Source: Leclercia sp. AS011 (lineage in GTDB: Bacteria; Pseudomonadota; Gammaproteobacteria; Enterobacterales; Enterobacteriaceae). From it: a stretch of 64,000 bases of DNA. A program made the translations under genes and the position numbers. Each line of letters opens with the position of its first letter. The stretch's first letter is position 1. Positions 29,071 to 38,430 of this stretch are shown here, piece after piece. The stretch is taken from contig NZ_JBBCMA010000006.1 in the NCBI RefSeq assembly GCF_037152535.1, positions 124,001 to 188,000 on the forward strand, written 5' to 3'. Under the pieces are notes generated by a model. The model made no database searches and was not told the origin of the DNA. It saw only the letters and a list, made by a program, of their open reading frames with translations.

Positions 29071-29760
29071 TCAGAACATCAACCAGCCCACCAGCGGAGC
29101 CACCAGCACCATCACCACGCCGGAGAGCATCATCACCAGGCTGGCGACCACCCCCTCCTGCTGGCCCAGCTCGTAGGAGCGGGCAGTGCCCGCGCCGTGG
29201 GAGGCCGCGCCAAACCCGGCCCCTTTCGCCATCCCTTCACGGATCGAGAGCCGCAGAAACAGCATATCCCCCACCGCCATACCGAACACCCCGGTGACCA
29301 CCACGAACAGCGCCACCAGATCCGGCTGTCCGCCGAGCGGTTTCGCCGCGGCCAGCGCAAAGGGCGTGGTGACGGAGCGCACCGCAAGGCTGCGCTGGAT
29401 CTCGTCCGACAGGGTAAACAATCGCGCCAGCCAGACCGAGCTGGTAACGGCCACCACCGTGGCGGTGATCACCCCGGCGGAGAGCGACATCCAGTGGCGT
29501 TTGATCACCGCGAGGTTGTCGTACACCGGCACCGCAAAGGCGATGGTCGCCGGGCCGAGCAGCCACAGCAGCCAGTGCGCTTCCCCGATATAGTTCTGCC
29601 AGGAGATATGGCCCCACACCAGCATCATCACCAGCAGAATCGGGGTGAAGACCAGCGGCATCAGAGGCAGTTTACGAAAGCGGCGATAGAGACGCTTGTT
29701 GGCGAAATAGATCACCAGCGTCACCACCAGGCAGAGGACGCTGACCTGAAAGTTAGTCAT
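29071..29760 (-). CDS. LrgB/CidB family membrane protein
   Basis: 229-residue inner-membrane protein of the LrgB/CidB (YohK) family, with about seven hydrophobic segments and the conserved core LAVRSVTTPFALAAAKPLGG near residue 125. It is the partner of the holin-like LrgA/CidA protein upstream, with which it overlaps by 8 nt. In other bacteria such pairs influence murein hydrolase release or act in pyruvate or glycolate transport. The start at 29760 (MTNFQ) is preferred over an upstream in-frame ATG within the lrgA-like gene. Confidence 0.88.
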   Translation of the reverse strand: MTNFQVSVLCLVVTLVIYFANKRLYRRFRKLPLMPLVFTPILLVMMLVWGHISWQNYIGEAHWLLWLLGPATIAFAVPVYDNLAVIKRHWMSLSAGVITATVVAVTSSVWLARLFTLSDEIQRSLAVRSVTTPFALAAAKPLGGQPDLVALFVVVTGVFGMAVGDMLFLRLSIREGMAKGAGFGAASHGAGTARSYELGQQEGVVASLVMMLSGVVMVLVAPLVGWLMF

Positions 29761-30163
29761 GTTTCTGCCTGCTGATTTCAAAGCGATAGACTTTATCCAC
29801 CACCCACGCGGTGGCACCCAGCACCATCAGCGTGCTCAGGGCGATCACCGCAAAAATACGCCAGCCATCCACCATCAGCAGCTGGACGTAATTGACCACC
29901 GCCACCACCGCAGGCACAAAGAACAGCAGCATTTCCGCCAGCAGCCAGCGCGAGCCCGCCCGCACCCAGTTCAGGGGAATAACGCGACAGAGGATCAGGC
30001 TGAACATCAGCACCATCCCGACCAGATTGGCCGGCAGCGGCAGATGTAGCCAGCTAACTAGGTATTCAGCGAAGACAAAAAGACCCGCATAAAGCAGTAC
30101 CTGCACCGGTACCTGGAGTCGTTGCACGACGGCAGGCGTAACGCGACCTAACGCCACGGTCAT
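29753..30163 (-). CDS. LrgA/CidA family holin-like protein
   Basis: 136-residue membrane protein with four hydrophobic segments and the family core LPLPANLVGMVLMFSLILCRVIPL, of the LrgA/CidA (YohJ) group. It is transcribed with the lrgB-like gene and divergently from a LysR regulator. A -10-like tatact at 30199-30194 lies upstream on this strand. Confidence 0.87.
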   Translation of the reverse strand: MTVALGRVTPAVVQRLQVPVQVLLYAGLFVFAEYLVSWLHLPLPANLVGMVLMFSLILCRVIPLNWVRAGSRWLLAEMLLFFVPAVVAVVNYVQLLMVDGWRIFAVIALSTLMVLGATAWVVDKVYRFEISRQKHD

Positions 30164-30222
30164 GGGGATTTCCTAAAAATGAGAGAGAGCGCCAGTATAG
30201 TGAGCGCCCGTAATTGACTGAA

Positions 30223-30237
30223 ATGAATTAAAATCAT
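30223..30237. promoter_or_regulatory. Candidate LysR operator in the lrgA-like/lysR spacer
   Basis: atga-N7-tcat palindrome (atgaattaaaatcat), an AT-rich dyad of LysR-box type, lies immediately upstream of the -35 region inferred for the lrgA-like gene. Binding is inferred from position and symmetry. Confidence 0.5.
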
Positions 30238-30263
30238 CAAAGGTATAGTTTCGAGGAATAGTC

Positions 30264-31151
30264 ATGGACATACGCACGCTGCGTTACTTTGTCGAAGTGG
30301 TCCGCCAGCAGAGTTTCACCCGCGCCGCGGAGAAGCTTTTTGTCACCCAACCCACCATCAGCAAAATGCTGAAAAACCTCGAAGATGAACTGAACTGTAC
30401 CCTGCTGATCCGCGACGGACGCAAGCTGCTGTTAACCGACACCGGTCGGGTGGTGTTTGAGCGCGGGCTGGCGATCCTCGCGGAGTTTCGCCAGCTGGAG
30501 GCCGAACTGGGCGATATCAACCACCTGAATAAAGGCTTACTGCGCCTCGGGATCCCGCCAATGGTGGGGATGATGATGGCCGGGCCCATCGGCCTGTTTC
30601 GCCAGCGCTACCCCGGCGTGGAGCTGAAAATTTCTGAATTTGGCGGCTTAACCGTTCAGCAGGCGGTGATCAACGGCGAGCTGGATCTGGCGATGACCGC
30701 CCTGCCGGTGGAGGAGGACAGCGGCCTGACCGCGCTGCCGCTGTTCAGCCATCCGCTGTGCGTGCTGGTGCCGCGCTCCGGTAGCTGGTTGACGCTTGAG
30801 GCCATTAATCCGGAGCTGCTGGCCGAGCATCCGCTACTGATCTACAACGAAGATTTTGCCCTCAGCCGCCAGCTGATGCAGCTCTTCAGCCAGCACGGCG
30901 TGAAGCCGCGCATCGTGGTGCGCAGCGGGCAGTGGGACTTTCTGGCGGCGATGGTGCAGGCGGGGGTGGGGATTGCCATATTGCCGCAGCCCATCTGCGA
31001 GCGGCTGGATAAAAACACGCTGCGCTGGATCCCGTTGCAGAGCGATCTGCACTGGCAGCTGGGGATGATCTGGCGGGAGGGGGTCTACCTGTCGAACAGC
31101 GCTCAGGCGTGGCTGAAATGCTGTGAGGGATTCTGGACTTCGGTGGAATAA
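30264..31151 (+). CDS. LysR-type regulator, CidR-like
   Basis: 295-residue LysR-family regulator. The N-terminal winged helix is residues 1-60 (MDIRTLRYFVEVVRQQSFTR, then LFVTQPTISKMLKNLEDEL) and the effector domain covers about 90-290. Divergence from the LrgA/LrgB pair with a 100-bp spacer is the arrangement of CidR-controlled cid operons, which respond to acetate or overflow metabolism. The effector here is unknown. Confidence 0.87.
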   Translation: MDIRTLRYFVEVVRQQSFTRAAEKLFVTQPTISKMLKNLEDELNCTLLIRDGRKLLLTDTGRVVFERGLAILAEFRQLEAELGDINHLNKGLLRLGIPPMVGMMMAGPIGLFRQRYPGVELKISEFGGLTVQQAVINGELDLAMTALPVEEDSGLTALPLFSHPLCVLVPRSGSWLTLEAINPELLAEHPLLIYNEDFALSRQLMQLFSQHGVKPRIVVRSGQWDFLAAMVQAGVGIAILPQPICERLDKNTLRWIPLQSDLHWQLGMIWREGVYLSNSAQAWLKCCEGFWTSVE

Positions 31152-31225
31152 CGCCGGGTGGCGGCTTCGCCTTACCCGGCCTACGGTCAGCATGCAGGCC
31201 CGGTAAGCGTAGCGCCACCGGGCAA
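31152..31225. repeat. REP pair between the lysR gene and yjcE
   Basis: Inverted REP units (cgccgggtggcggcttcgcc and taagcgtagcgccaccgggc) in a convergent spacer. Confidence 0.88.
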
Positions 31226-31232
31226 TAAACGG

Positions 31233-32879
31233 CTACTGCTTCTCTATTAACAACGCTTCCATCAAATCGAGATCGTGCAGCAGTTTTTGCAGGGTCTCGT
31301 TGCTGATCTCCCGAGTGGCGCGCAGGTGGTACAGCTCCGCGCGTTCCGAGCGCAGCGCGGCCAGGCGGAAGCGGCGTTCGAGGTTCTCTTCCATCAGCGA
31401 GCTCTCCACGTCGTTGCGGCCATCCGCGCGGCGGCGCAGGTTACCAATCACCCGCGAACTCACCTCTTTCAGCAGCTGGGTATCGATGTTCTCTTCGGTA
31501 TCGGCGGCCAGACGCTCCTCCATCTTCTGGATGGCAACAATGGCGACCTCCGCCGTTGCCGCCCGGGCAATACGCGCCTCTTTATGCTGCTGAACGTGAT
31601 CGCCGACTTCCATGTGTTGCAGCAGGATCGGCAGCATCACCACGCCGACAAACAGCGAGAACAGGATCACCCCTGCCGCCAGGAACACCAGCTCATAGCG
31701 GGCCGGGAAGACGTCGCCGGTCGGCAGCAGCAGCGGAATGGAGAGCACACCGGCCAGCGTGATAGCCCCACGCACCCCGGCGAAGGTGGAGATCAGCAGT
31801 TCACGGGTGGTCCATGAGCCAAACTCCATCGGTTTCTTTTTCAGGAAACGCACGCTGAATTTTTTCATCGTCCACAGCCAGCCGAAACGCACCAGCATCA
31901 GCGCGGCGTAAATCAGCACGATATCGGTAAACAGCATCCAGGTTTCAACATTCGGGTCGGCTTCGGCCGCCACCAGCGAGGATTCGAGGATCCCCGGTAG
32001 CTGCAGGCCCAACAGCAGGAACACCATGCCGTTAAAGACAAACTCCAGCATCGACCAGGTGCTGTTGGCGCGCAGGCGCATCGCCAGCGGCGCGGTACGC
32101 ATGACCCCGGCGCGGGTAATGGTCATCCCGGCAGCCACCGCCGCCAGAATGCCAGATACGCCGATGTGTTCTGCAATCAGATAAGAGGCGAACGGCAGCA
32201 GGAACAGCAGCACGATTTGCGTGGCGGGCTCATCGCCGCCCCAGCGACTGAGGAAGCGCAGCGAACGACCGTACAGCCAGCTCACCACAAACCCAGCCAA
32301 AATGCCGCCAATGGCGACTTTAAAGAATTCAACGGACGCCCCGCCGATGGTGAAGACCATGGTGCCCATCGCCACGGCAACGGCAAACTTCAGCGCCACC
32401 AGGCCGGAGGCGTCGTTCATCAGCGCCTCGCCCTGCAGAATGCCCATGATTTTCTTCGGTATGCGCCCTTCACCGACGATCCCCGACAGCGCCACGGCAT
32501 CGGTTGGCGACAGCACTGCCGCCAGCGCAAAGGCCGGTATCAGCGGGATGCCCGGCACCACCCAGTAGATGAGAAAACCAATCCCCACCACGGTGACCAC
32601 CACCAGCGCCAGCGCCAGGCCGAAAATTTCGCGCCCGTGTTCGAGAAACTCACGGGTCGGGGTTTTCCAGCCGTCGGCAAACAGCAGGGGAGGAATAAAC
32701 AGTACCAGAAACAGTTCGGGATCAAACTCGACATGCAATCCGAACGTCGGCCACGCCAGCAGAGCACCGATGGCGATCTGCATCAGCGGCAGCGGTAACT
32801 GGAAGGGCAGTACGCGGGTGACTACCCCGGAGAGAGAGACCAAAAGGGTCATGATGAGTATTGTGAAGAAGATTTCCAT
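31233..32879 (-). CDS. yjcE: YjcE, CPA1-family Na+/H+ antiporter
   Basis: 548-residue cation/proton antiporter. Twelve or so membrane segments occupy the first 420 residues, with the ion-site motifs ALAAVLSPTDAVALSGI near 125 and EALMNDASGLVALKFA near 157. The cytoplasmic tail is helical and charged. Length and sequence match E. coli YjcE, and the position beside ghxP is conserved. Confidence 0.94.
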   Translation of the reverse strand: MEIFFTILIMTLLVSLSGVVTRVLPFQLPLPLMQIAIGALLAWPTFGLHVEFDPELFLVLFIPPLLFADGWKTPTREFLEHGREIFGLALALVVVTVVGIGFLIYWVVPGIPLIPAFALAAVLSPTDAVALSGIVGEGRIPKKIMGILQGEALMNDASGLVALKFAVAVAMGTMVFTIGGASVEFFKVAIGGILAGFVVSWLYGRSLRFLSRWGGDEPATQIVLLFLLPFASYLIAEHIGVSGILAAVAAGMTITRAGVMRTAPLAMRLRANSTWSMLEFVFNGMVFLLLGLQLPGILESSLVAAEADPNVETWMLFTDIVLIYAALMLVRFGWLWTMKKFSVRFLKKKPMEFGSWTTRELLISTFAGVRGAITLAGVLSIPLLLPTGDVFPARYELVFLAAGVILFSLFVGVVMLPILLQHMEVGDHVQQHKEARIARAATAEVAIVAIQKMEERLAADTEENIDTQLLKEVSSRVIGNLRRRADGRNDVESSLMEENLERRFRLAALRSERAELYHLRATREISNETLQKLLHDLDLMEALLIEKQ

Positions 32880-32981
32880 GCGTTCCCTGTTTGCGAGATT
32901 TCTGTACGTTTACATCACTGGCATCTTGCCACAGTGTATCTCCCCCAGAGTAACGCATAAGGCAACAAGATGTGTTCCGAA

Positions 32982-33016
32982 AATAAAAACGGGCGGCCTG
33001 AGCCACCCGTTGTTTT
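32982..33016 (-). terminator. ghxP terminator
   Basis: On the minus strand acgggtggc / gccgcccgt forms a stem followed by tttttatttt, just past the ghxP stop. Confidence 0.85.
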
Positions 33017-33030
33017 GTGCAGTTGCCAGC

Positions 33031-34380
33031 TTAGATAGCCCAGCCGCCCGCGTAGAATGCCACCAGCGCCACGGCAATCACTACCGTACCGATGTTCAGC
33101 TTACGCCATTCACCGGAGACGATACGGCCAATCACCAGCGACGCGAAACCGATCATGATGCCGGTTACGATGTTACAGGTCAGCACGATGAACACCGCGG
33201 TGATCAGACCGGCCATCGCATCAACGAAGTCGGCAAAATCAATTTTCGCCACGTTGCTCAGCATCAGCAGGCCAACGTACATCAGCGCCGGTGCAGTGGC
33301 GTATGCCGGCACCAGATACGACAGCGGAGCAAGGAACAGGATCAGCAGGAACAGCACGCCGATGGTGATCGCCGTCAGACCGGTTTTACCGCCTGCCGCC
33401 GTACCCGCCGCAGATTCGATATACACGGCTGCCGGGGCAGCACCCACCAGGCCGGAGAAGACGCTGCTCAGGGAGTCGGTGGTCAGCGCTTTGCCGCCAT
33501 CGATAATCTGACCGTCTTTATCCAGCAGATTCGCCTGGCCCGCTACCGCACGGATGGTGCCGGTGGCGTCGAAGACCGCGGTCATCACCAGAGCCAGCAC
33601 GCTTGGCAGTACCACCGGGTTCAGCGCGCCCATGATATCCAGGCTACCGATCAGCGAGTTGCCGTTTTCATCGCTCAGGGATGGCATGGCGAACACGCCG
33701 GAGAAGTGCACCGCAGGATCGAAAATCAGACCCACAACAGAAACGCCGATGATGGTCAGCAGGATGCCGCCCGGCACTTTCAGTTTTTCCAGACCAATGA
33801 TCACCGCCAGGCCAATCAGCGACATGATCACCGGGAAGCTGGCGAAATTACCCAGCGCAACCGGCAGACCGTCCAGCGGGTTCTTGATCACCAGACCAAC
33901 GCCGTTGGCGGCAATCAGCAGCAGGAACAGACCGATACCGATCCCGGTGCCGTGCGCAACGCCCTGCGGCAGGTTGCGAAGGATCCAGCTACGGATACCT
34001 GTAGCGGAGATGATGGTAAACAGCACACCCATCAGGAACACGGCACCCAGCGCAACCGGCACGCTGATCTGCTGACCCAGCACCAGGCTGAACGCGGTGA
34101 AGGCGGTCAGCGAGATGGCGCAGCCGATCGCCAGCGGCAGGTTGGCCCACAGACCCATCACGATGGAGCCCACACCGGCCACCAGACAGGTGGCAACAAA
34201 GACCGCCGCCGGTGGGAAACCGGCTTTGCCCAGCATGCCCGGGACCACGATCACCGAGTAGACCATCGCCAGGAAGGTCGTCAGACCGGCAACGATCTCC
34301 TGACGCACGGTGCTGCCGCGGGCAGAAATTTTGAACATGGCGTCGAGTGAACCGCCGGTACGCGCAGATGGCGTAGACAT
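33031..34380 (-). CDS. ghxP: GhxP, guanine/hypoxanthine permease
   Basis: 449-residue NCS2 (AzgA-like) purine permease with about 12-14 membrane segments and near-complete identity to E. coli GhxP (YjcD), including [20 protein letters not shown] and the [15 protein letters not shown] region. Two in-frame upstream codons (MFS) are excluded because aggggat sits at the right distance for ATG 34380. PurR-like operators lie upstream, which would put it under purine control. Confidence 0.95.
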   Translation of the reverse strand: MSTPSARTGGSLDAMFKISARGSTVRQEIVAGLTTFLAMVYSVIVVPGMLGKAGFPPAAVFVATCLVAGVGSIVMGLWANLPLAIGCAISLTAFTAFSLVLGQQISVPVALGAVFLMGVLFTIISATGIRSWILRNLPQGVAHGTGIGIGLFLLLIAANGVGLVIKNPLDGLPVALGNFASFPVIMSLIGLAVIIGLEKLKVPGGILLTIIGVSVVGLIFDPAVHFSGVFAMPSLSDENGNSLIGSLDIMGALNPVVLPSVLALVMTAVFDATGTIRAVAGQANLLDKDGQIIDGGKALTTDSLSSVFSGLVGAAPAAVYIESAAGTAAGGKTGLTAITIGVLFLLILFLAPLSYLVPAYATAPALMYVGLLMLSNVAKIDFADFVDAMAGLITAVFIVLTCNIVTGIMIGFASLVIGRIVSGEWRKLNIGTVVIAVALVAFYAGGWAI

Positions 34381-34496
34381 AGAAAACATCCCCTGAAAAA
34401 TTATTATCGTCGTCGGTCAGCGTGATGGACACTCCACGACCAGCGAAACGTCTTATCCCTGTGCTGCGTTTATGACAAAGAGGGGCGTCATAAAAA

Positions 34497-34512
34497 AAGC
34501 AAACGTTTAGCT
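34497..34512. promoter_or_regulatory. PurR-like operator upstream of ghxP
   Basis: aagcaaacgtttagct matches 12 of 16 positions of the PurR consensus acgcaaacgtttgcgt, with the whole central gcaaacgttt intact, about 117 bp before the ghxP start. A weaker copy (aggcaaacgattatcc) lies at 34542-34557. Confidence 0.6.
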
Positions 34513-34640
34513 TCACGCTGACAAAACGGGTGTTGAATTAAAGGCAAACGATTATCCGGCTTAAACATGGGCGTTTTCAACTTAACTTTGCCGTTTTTCG
34601 CTAATTTCCATACGGGGTGGTGAAGAAGTAGACAGAGTAT

Positions 34641-34656
34641 GCGCAAACGTTATCGT
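34641..34656. promoter_or_regulatory. Second PurR-like operator, distal to ghxP
   Basis: gcgcaaacgttatcgt matches 13 of 16 consensus positions. It lies just past the gst stop and about 260 bp upstream of ghxP. The 300-bp spacer holds no gene. Confidence 0.5.
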
Positions 34657-34679
34657 GAATGCGCAATTTGATAACATTT

Positions 34680-35351
34680 TCAGGACTCGCCAGGAATTTC
34701 GAACGGACCGCCCTGCTGGATCGCCCGCTGCCAGGCCGGACGCATTTCGACGTTTTTCATCCAGCTCTGCAGGTGAGGAAGATCCTCGATACCGCCACGT
34801 TTCAGCAGGGCAAACACCGGGAAGCTCATCTGCACATCCGCCATGCTGAGGCTATCCCCGGCAAACCAGCGGTGATCCTTCAGCCAGGACTCGAGAAAAC
34901 GGGCGTGAGTTTCCAGCTGTTTGTTGAGATAGGCCTTCTGCACCCCCTGCCCCAGCACTTTGCCCAGCGAGCGCAGGCCAAACGGGATCGGCGGTTTACC
35001 GAGGCTGGAGAAGACCAGCTTCATCAGCAGCAGCGGCATCAGGGAGCCTTCGGCGTAGTGGAGCCAGAAACGGTAGTGCAGTTTCATCTCGCGATCCTGC
35101 GGCTTAAGCTGCGACCCGGGATCGTAGGTCTCCTGCAGGTATTCGAGGATAGCCCCCGACTCCGCGAGGATCAGGCCGTTATCCTCCAGCACCGGGGATT
35201 TGCCCAGCGGGTGGACTTTGCGCAACGCGGCGGGGGCCATCATGGTCTTATCCCGCTGATAACGTTCAATCTGATAGGGCAGTGAGAGCTCTTCCAGCGC
35301 CCAGAGCACGCGCTGGGATCGGGACTGGTTGAGGTGGTGGACCTTAATCAT
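34680..35351 (-). CDS. Glutathione S-transferase family protein
   Basis: 223-residue GST. The thioredoxin-like N-terminal domain begins with HHLNQSRSQRVLWALEEL (Ser-Arg-Ser at the usual catalytic position) and contains GKSPVLEDNGLILAESGAILEYL, the glutathione-binding ES pair near residue 65. The C-terminal helical domain has WFAGDSLSMADVQMSFP. ATG 35351 is preferred to 35357 because ggag is 6 nt away from it. It lies between ghxP and the SraL gene, where E. coli K-12 has no gene. Confidence 0.88.
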   Translation of the reverse strand: MIKVHHLNQSRSQRVLWALEELSLPYQIERYQRDKTMMAPAALRKVHPLGKSPVLEDNGLILAESGAILEYLQETYDPGSQLKPQDREMKLHYRFWLHYAEGSLMPLLLMKLVFSSLGKPPIPFGLRSLGKVLGQGVQKAYLNKQLETHARFLESWLKDHRWFAGDSLSMADVQMSFPVFALLKRGGIEDLPHLQSWMKNVEMRPAWQRAIQQGGPFEIPGES

Positions 35352-35473
35352 GGTCATCTCCAGTTGGGCTTATCCACTAACTATAGAAAATTGCACAACC
35401 TGGCGAAAAAATTTCGCCGAGTTTTTGTACAGGCGCGCTGGAAAACCCGGGCTCCCGGCCTAGACTTAAATTG

Positions 35474-35614
35474 TCAGCACAAACCGGAACCTCCAAAGCA
35501 TGCTCGACTGAGGGGTGTTGATGTCGGGGGAAACCCTCCTGTGAACCAGCGGGATAGAGAGAAAGACAAAGACCGGGAATAAACTAAAGCGCCCTCTGTG
35601 GCGCTTTAGTTTTT
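35474..35614 (+). ncRNA. sraL: SraL (RyjA) small RNA
   Basis: Small RNA gene in the same place as in E. coli, between soxR and the ghxP side, transcribed away from soxR's opposite strand. A ctagactta -10 of the RpoS type (35460-35468) sits 6-7 nt before the inferred start, and the perfect terminator hairpin at 35581-35614 gives a length of about 140 nt, the known SraL size. The body contains tcgggggaaaccctcctgtg, which folds as a GC stem. In Salmonella SraL represses trigger factor synthesis. Confidence 0.78.
35581..35614. terminator. Bidirectional terminator of SraL and soxR
   Basis: aaactaaagcgcc / ggcgctttagttt, a perfect 13-bp stem with a ctctgt loop. T-runs occur on both strands, so it ends SraL on + and soxR on -. 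Confidence 0.9.
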
Positions 35615-35625
35615 ACTGCGTCTGG

Positions 35626-36084
35626 CTAATCCTCTTCCAGCAGCCGCGCGCCGGTGCCCTGCTCGCCCAGTCTGTCGCCAGGGTTACGCAGCGGGCAGTC
35701 GCTGCGCGACAGGCAACCGCAGCCGATGCAGCCGTCAAGCTCATCGCGCAGCGCCTCCAGGGTATGAATGCGCCGATCCAGCTCGTCGCGCCACTGGGAG
35801 GATAACGCCTTCCACTCCTTTGCACTCAGGGTATGCCCCTCCGGCAGGATGCCGAACGCCTCGCCAATGGTGGCCAGCGGGATGCCAATGCGTTGGGCAA
35901 TCTTAATGATCGCCACGTAGCGCAGCACGTCACGGGTATAACGCCGCTGGTTGCCGGTGTTGCGAATACTCTTAATTAACCCTTTGCTTTCATAAAAATG
36001 CAGGGCTGACACCGCCACGCCGCTACGCCTGGCCACCTCGCCCGGGGTCAGCAGCGGTTTTATCCGCGGTAATTTCTTTTCCAT
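35626..36084 (-). CDS. soxR: SoxR, redox-sensing MerR-family activator
   Basis: 152-residue sensor of redox-cycling agents. The MerR winged helix is residues about 12-80 ([26 protein letters not shown]), then a dimerisation helix, then [12 protein letters not shown] near residue 118, supplying the four [2Fe-2S] ligands. It is divergent from soxS, with its operator in the 98-bp spacer. Confidence 0.97.
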   Translation of the reverse strand: MEKKLPRIKPLLTPGEVARRSGVAVSALHFYESKGLIKSIRNTGNQRRYTRDVLRYVAIIKIAQRIGIPLATIGEAFGILPEGHTLSAKEWKALSSQWRDELDRRIHTLEALRDELDGCIGCGCLSRSDCPLRNPGDRLGEQGTGARLLEED

Positions 36085-36092
36085 AAAACCTC

Positions 36093-36123
36093 TTTACCTC
36101 AAGTTAACTTGAGGAATTATACT
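36093..36123 (+). promoter_or_regulatory. soxS promoter with SoxR operator
   Basis: An 18-bp perfect palindrome cctcaagttaacttgagg (36097-36114) lies between -35 tttacc (36093-36098) and -10 tatact (36118-36123). The 19-bp spacer is overlong, the hallmark of MerR-type promoters that oxidised SoxR untwists. It is identical in design to the E. coli soxS promoter. Confidence 0.95.
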
Positions 36124-36182
36124 CGCCCGCAGACAAAACGACGAATCTACAGACACAGGTGTACCCAGAGGGAGGCTGCTTT

Positions 36183-36509
36183 ATGTCGCATCAACAAATT
36201 ATTCAGACACTTATTGAATGGATGGATGACCATATCGATCAACCCTTGAGTATCGATGTGGTGGCGAAAAAGTCAGGTTATTCGAAGTGGTATTTGCAGA
36301 GGATGTTCCGCGCCGTCACGCACCAGACGCTGGGCGAATACATTCGTCAGCGCCGGTTATTGTTGGCCGCCCAGGCGCTGCGCACGACCCAGCGACCTAT
36401 TTTTGATATCGCCATGGATCTGGGCTATGTCTCTCAGCAGACCTTTTCCCGCGTATTCCGCCGCGAGTTTGATCGCACCCCCAGCGACTACCGTCATCAG
36501 CTGAATTAG
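36183..36509 (+). CDS. soxS: SoxS, AraC/XylS-family superoxide regulator
   Basis: 108-residue stand-alone DNA-binding domain with two helix-turn-helix motifs (IDVVAKKSGYSKWYLQRMF and IFDIAMDLGYVSQQTFSRVF). It activates the superoxide and multidrug resistance regulon. The upstream in-frame ATG at 36159 is excluded because homologues begin MSHQ and gaggctg precedes ATG 36183. Its stop overlaps the convergent pdeC stop by 4 bp. Confidence 0.97.
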   Translation: MSHQQIIQTLIEWMDDHIDQPLSIDVVAKKSGYSKWYLQRMFRAVTHQTLGEYIRQRRLLLAAQALRTTQRPIFDIAMDLGYVSQQTFSRVFRREFDRTPSDYRHQLN

Positions 36510-38092
36510 TGGCTGTGGGCGAGTGATGCCGCGACAGGCTGTTGCTGCCAGGTCATGAAATCCTGCGGCGACATGGCCTTCGCAAAGTGCCAGCCCTGGC
36601 AATACTGCACGCCGCGCTTGTTTAACCAGGTGACCTGTTCCGCCGTTTCCACCCCTTCGGCGATGGTTTTTAAGCGTAGGCTCTGGGCCATTTCGATAAT
36701 GTGCTCGACGATCAGGTGGCTGGTGCTGTTGGTGGTCAGCGTATCAATAAAGGATTTATCGATTTTCAGGATATCGACGTTCAGGGAGTAGAGGTTGTGC
36801 AGGTTGGAATAGCCGGTACCAAAATCATCGATCGCCACTTCATAACCTGCCTGACGGAACGCCTGAATCACCGGCGTCGTTTTCGGCACGTCGATAAACC
36901 CGCGCTCGGTCACTTCGATTTTAATCTGCTGGGCCCGAACGTTGTAGTGGCGGGCCTTATCGGTGATCATCGCAATCAGGCGTGAAGAGTGGAAGTCGGT
37001 CGCCGACAGGTTAATGGAGATATAGATATGCGGATTGCAGGCCAGGAAAGGGCCCAAATCGCTGAAGACTTCTTCCACCACGTAGTCGGTAATGCGCTCG
37101 CTCATGCCCTCTTCTTCTGCCAGCGGGATAAATTCTACCGGACTCATCACCGGGCCGTTAAATCCAGGCCATCGCAACAGCGCCTCAGCCCCGACACAGA
37201 CGTTGCTTTTAATATCAATAATTGGCTGGTAGTGCAGGCAAAGCTGTCTTTTATTTAATGCCCGATGCAATAAACGCCCCGGGGAATTAAATTCCCGTCG
37301 CGTTCGCGACCACATCAGTAAAATAATAATGCTGCTAATCATTCCCAGCGGCAGGGTTAATGTTGCCTGATGATAGAGCACTTCATAAAAACGCTGGTTG
37401 GTCGTTGAAACAATAGCGGCAATGGGGCGCTTGTCCGAGCGAACAATAGTATAAAAGCGGCCTTCGTTCTGGAAGGCGAGAGTGTTATCACCAATCAGCG
37501 TTTTTAATTCATTTTGATTCGCCTGTTCGCTGACGGAAAAAAAGGCGTTGGTCACCGTATCAAATACACCCCATGCCAGAGAGCGATCCGAAGACATGAC
37601 CTCGCTATAGGTCAGGGGGTTCACCACCACCACATAATGCCCTAATTGCATATACGTCATCTTATATCCCGCATAAAAGGGCGTATCGCGGTAATAATAG
37701 ATAGAGACGTCAGGCTGGCGTTGGTAATTGGCGGCGGAAATTGTATAAGGGGTATCGGGGGTGCCCGTCGTGGAGCAGAGGAATTCACGGCCATCAGCAT
37801 AGAGCAGGTCGGCAATGTAAAGCCGGCCCCGCACGATATTTAACATATCCTGTCGGTGTGCTGGCGTGCAAATATCGCCCGAATACTGTTCAGCCGCATG
37901 ACGTGCCAGCTCCACCTGTTGAATAACCAGTTCAGTTTTATCTAAAGCGAGTTGAGCAAAGGAGCTGAGTTGGCTGCGTGTTTCGTTAACCGCGCGTTGC
38001 TGGGCAAACCATAGCGCAAGCATCACAGGTAGCGAAACTACCATGATAACCCCGACTATACTCAGCACCTTGTCCCGTGCGCTACGATTCAT
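36506..38092 (-). CDS. pdeC: PdeC (YjcC), CSS-motif c-di-GMP phosphodiesterase
   Basis: 528-residue inner-membrane phosphodiesterase. TM1 is about residues 10-28. The periplasmic CSS region carries two cysteines (DICTPAH and FLCSTTG) that form a redox-sensitive disulfide in the family. TM2 is near residue 245. The cytoplasmic EAL domain from about 275 on has EALLRW, NLSATD, EVTERG, IDDFGTGYSNL, KIDKSF and EGVET, all catalytic elements. It lies beside soxRS as in E. coli. Confidence 0.95.
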   Translation of the reverse strand: MNRSARDKVLSIVGVIMVVSLPVMLALWFAQQRAVNETRSQLSSFAQLALDKTELVIQQVELARHAAEQYSGDICTPAHRQDMLNIVRGRLYIADLLYADGREFLCSTTGTPDTPYTISAANYQRQPDVSIYYYRDTPFYAGYKMTYMQLGHYVVVVNPLTYSEVMSSDRSLAWGVFDTVTNAFFSVSEQANQNELKTLIGDNTLAFQNEGRFYTIVRSDKRPIAAIVSTTNQRFYEVLYHQATLTLPLGMISSIIILLMWSRTRREFNSPGRLLHRALNKRQLCLHYQPIIDIKSNVCVGAEALLRWPGFNGPVMSPVEFIPLAEEEGMSERITDYVVEEVFSDLGPFLACNPHIYISINLSATDFHSSRLIAMITDKARHYNVRAQQIKIEVTERGFIDVPKTTPVIQAFRQAGYEVAIDDFGTGYSNLHNLYSLNVDILKIDKSFIDTLTTNSTSHLIVEHIIEMAQSLRLKTIAEGVETAEQVTWLNKRGVQYCQGWHFAKAMSPQDFMTWQQQPVAASLAHSH

Positions 38093-38430
38093 TTCCGCCC
38101 TATATCCCTGCTTTTTATGTGCCTGTAATCATGAAGGCCGGATGCTTTGCTAAACAGGTGATTACGTTGCATGAATCATGCGAAGTTAGCAACTGACTTT
38201 TAACACCAATAACCTAATATTTGGTTATGCCGATAATATTTGTCCGTAAGCCAAACTGAAAGTATTCGTTTGCTGTTTATTAAGTAAAATAAATACTCGT
38301 TTAGAAAGCCAGGCACCCGGATTACGCAACAGAATGTCGTCGATTAAGTCAAACTACCGACAGCGTGAAAAAAGCGCAACTTCATCATGAGATTTTGTGC
38401 TATTTATCCCATGATAATGATTAAAGTGAT
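38093..38430. other. AT-rich intergenic DNA upstream of pdeC
   Basis: 338 bp with no supportable gene or RNA, markedly richer in A+T than the neighbours. It holds the pdeC promoter region; no clear operator seen. Confidence 0.6.

Noticed and set aside
32569..34350. 593-residue open frame on the plus strand
   Set aside because: Shadow of yjcE and ghxP with biased His/Gln/Arg composition; it crosses two real genes and a terminator.
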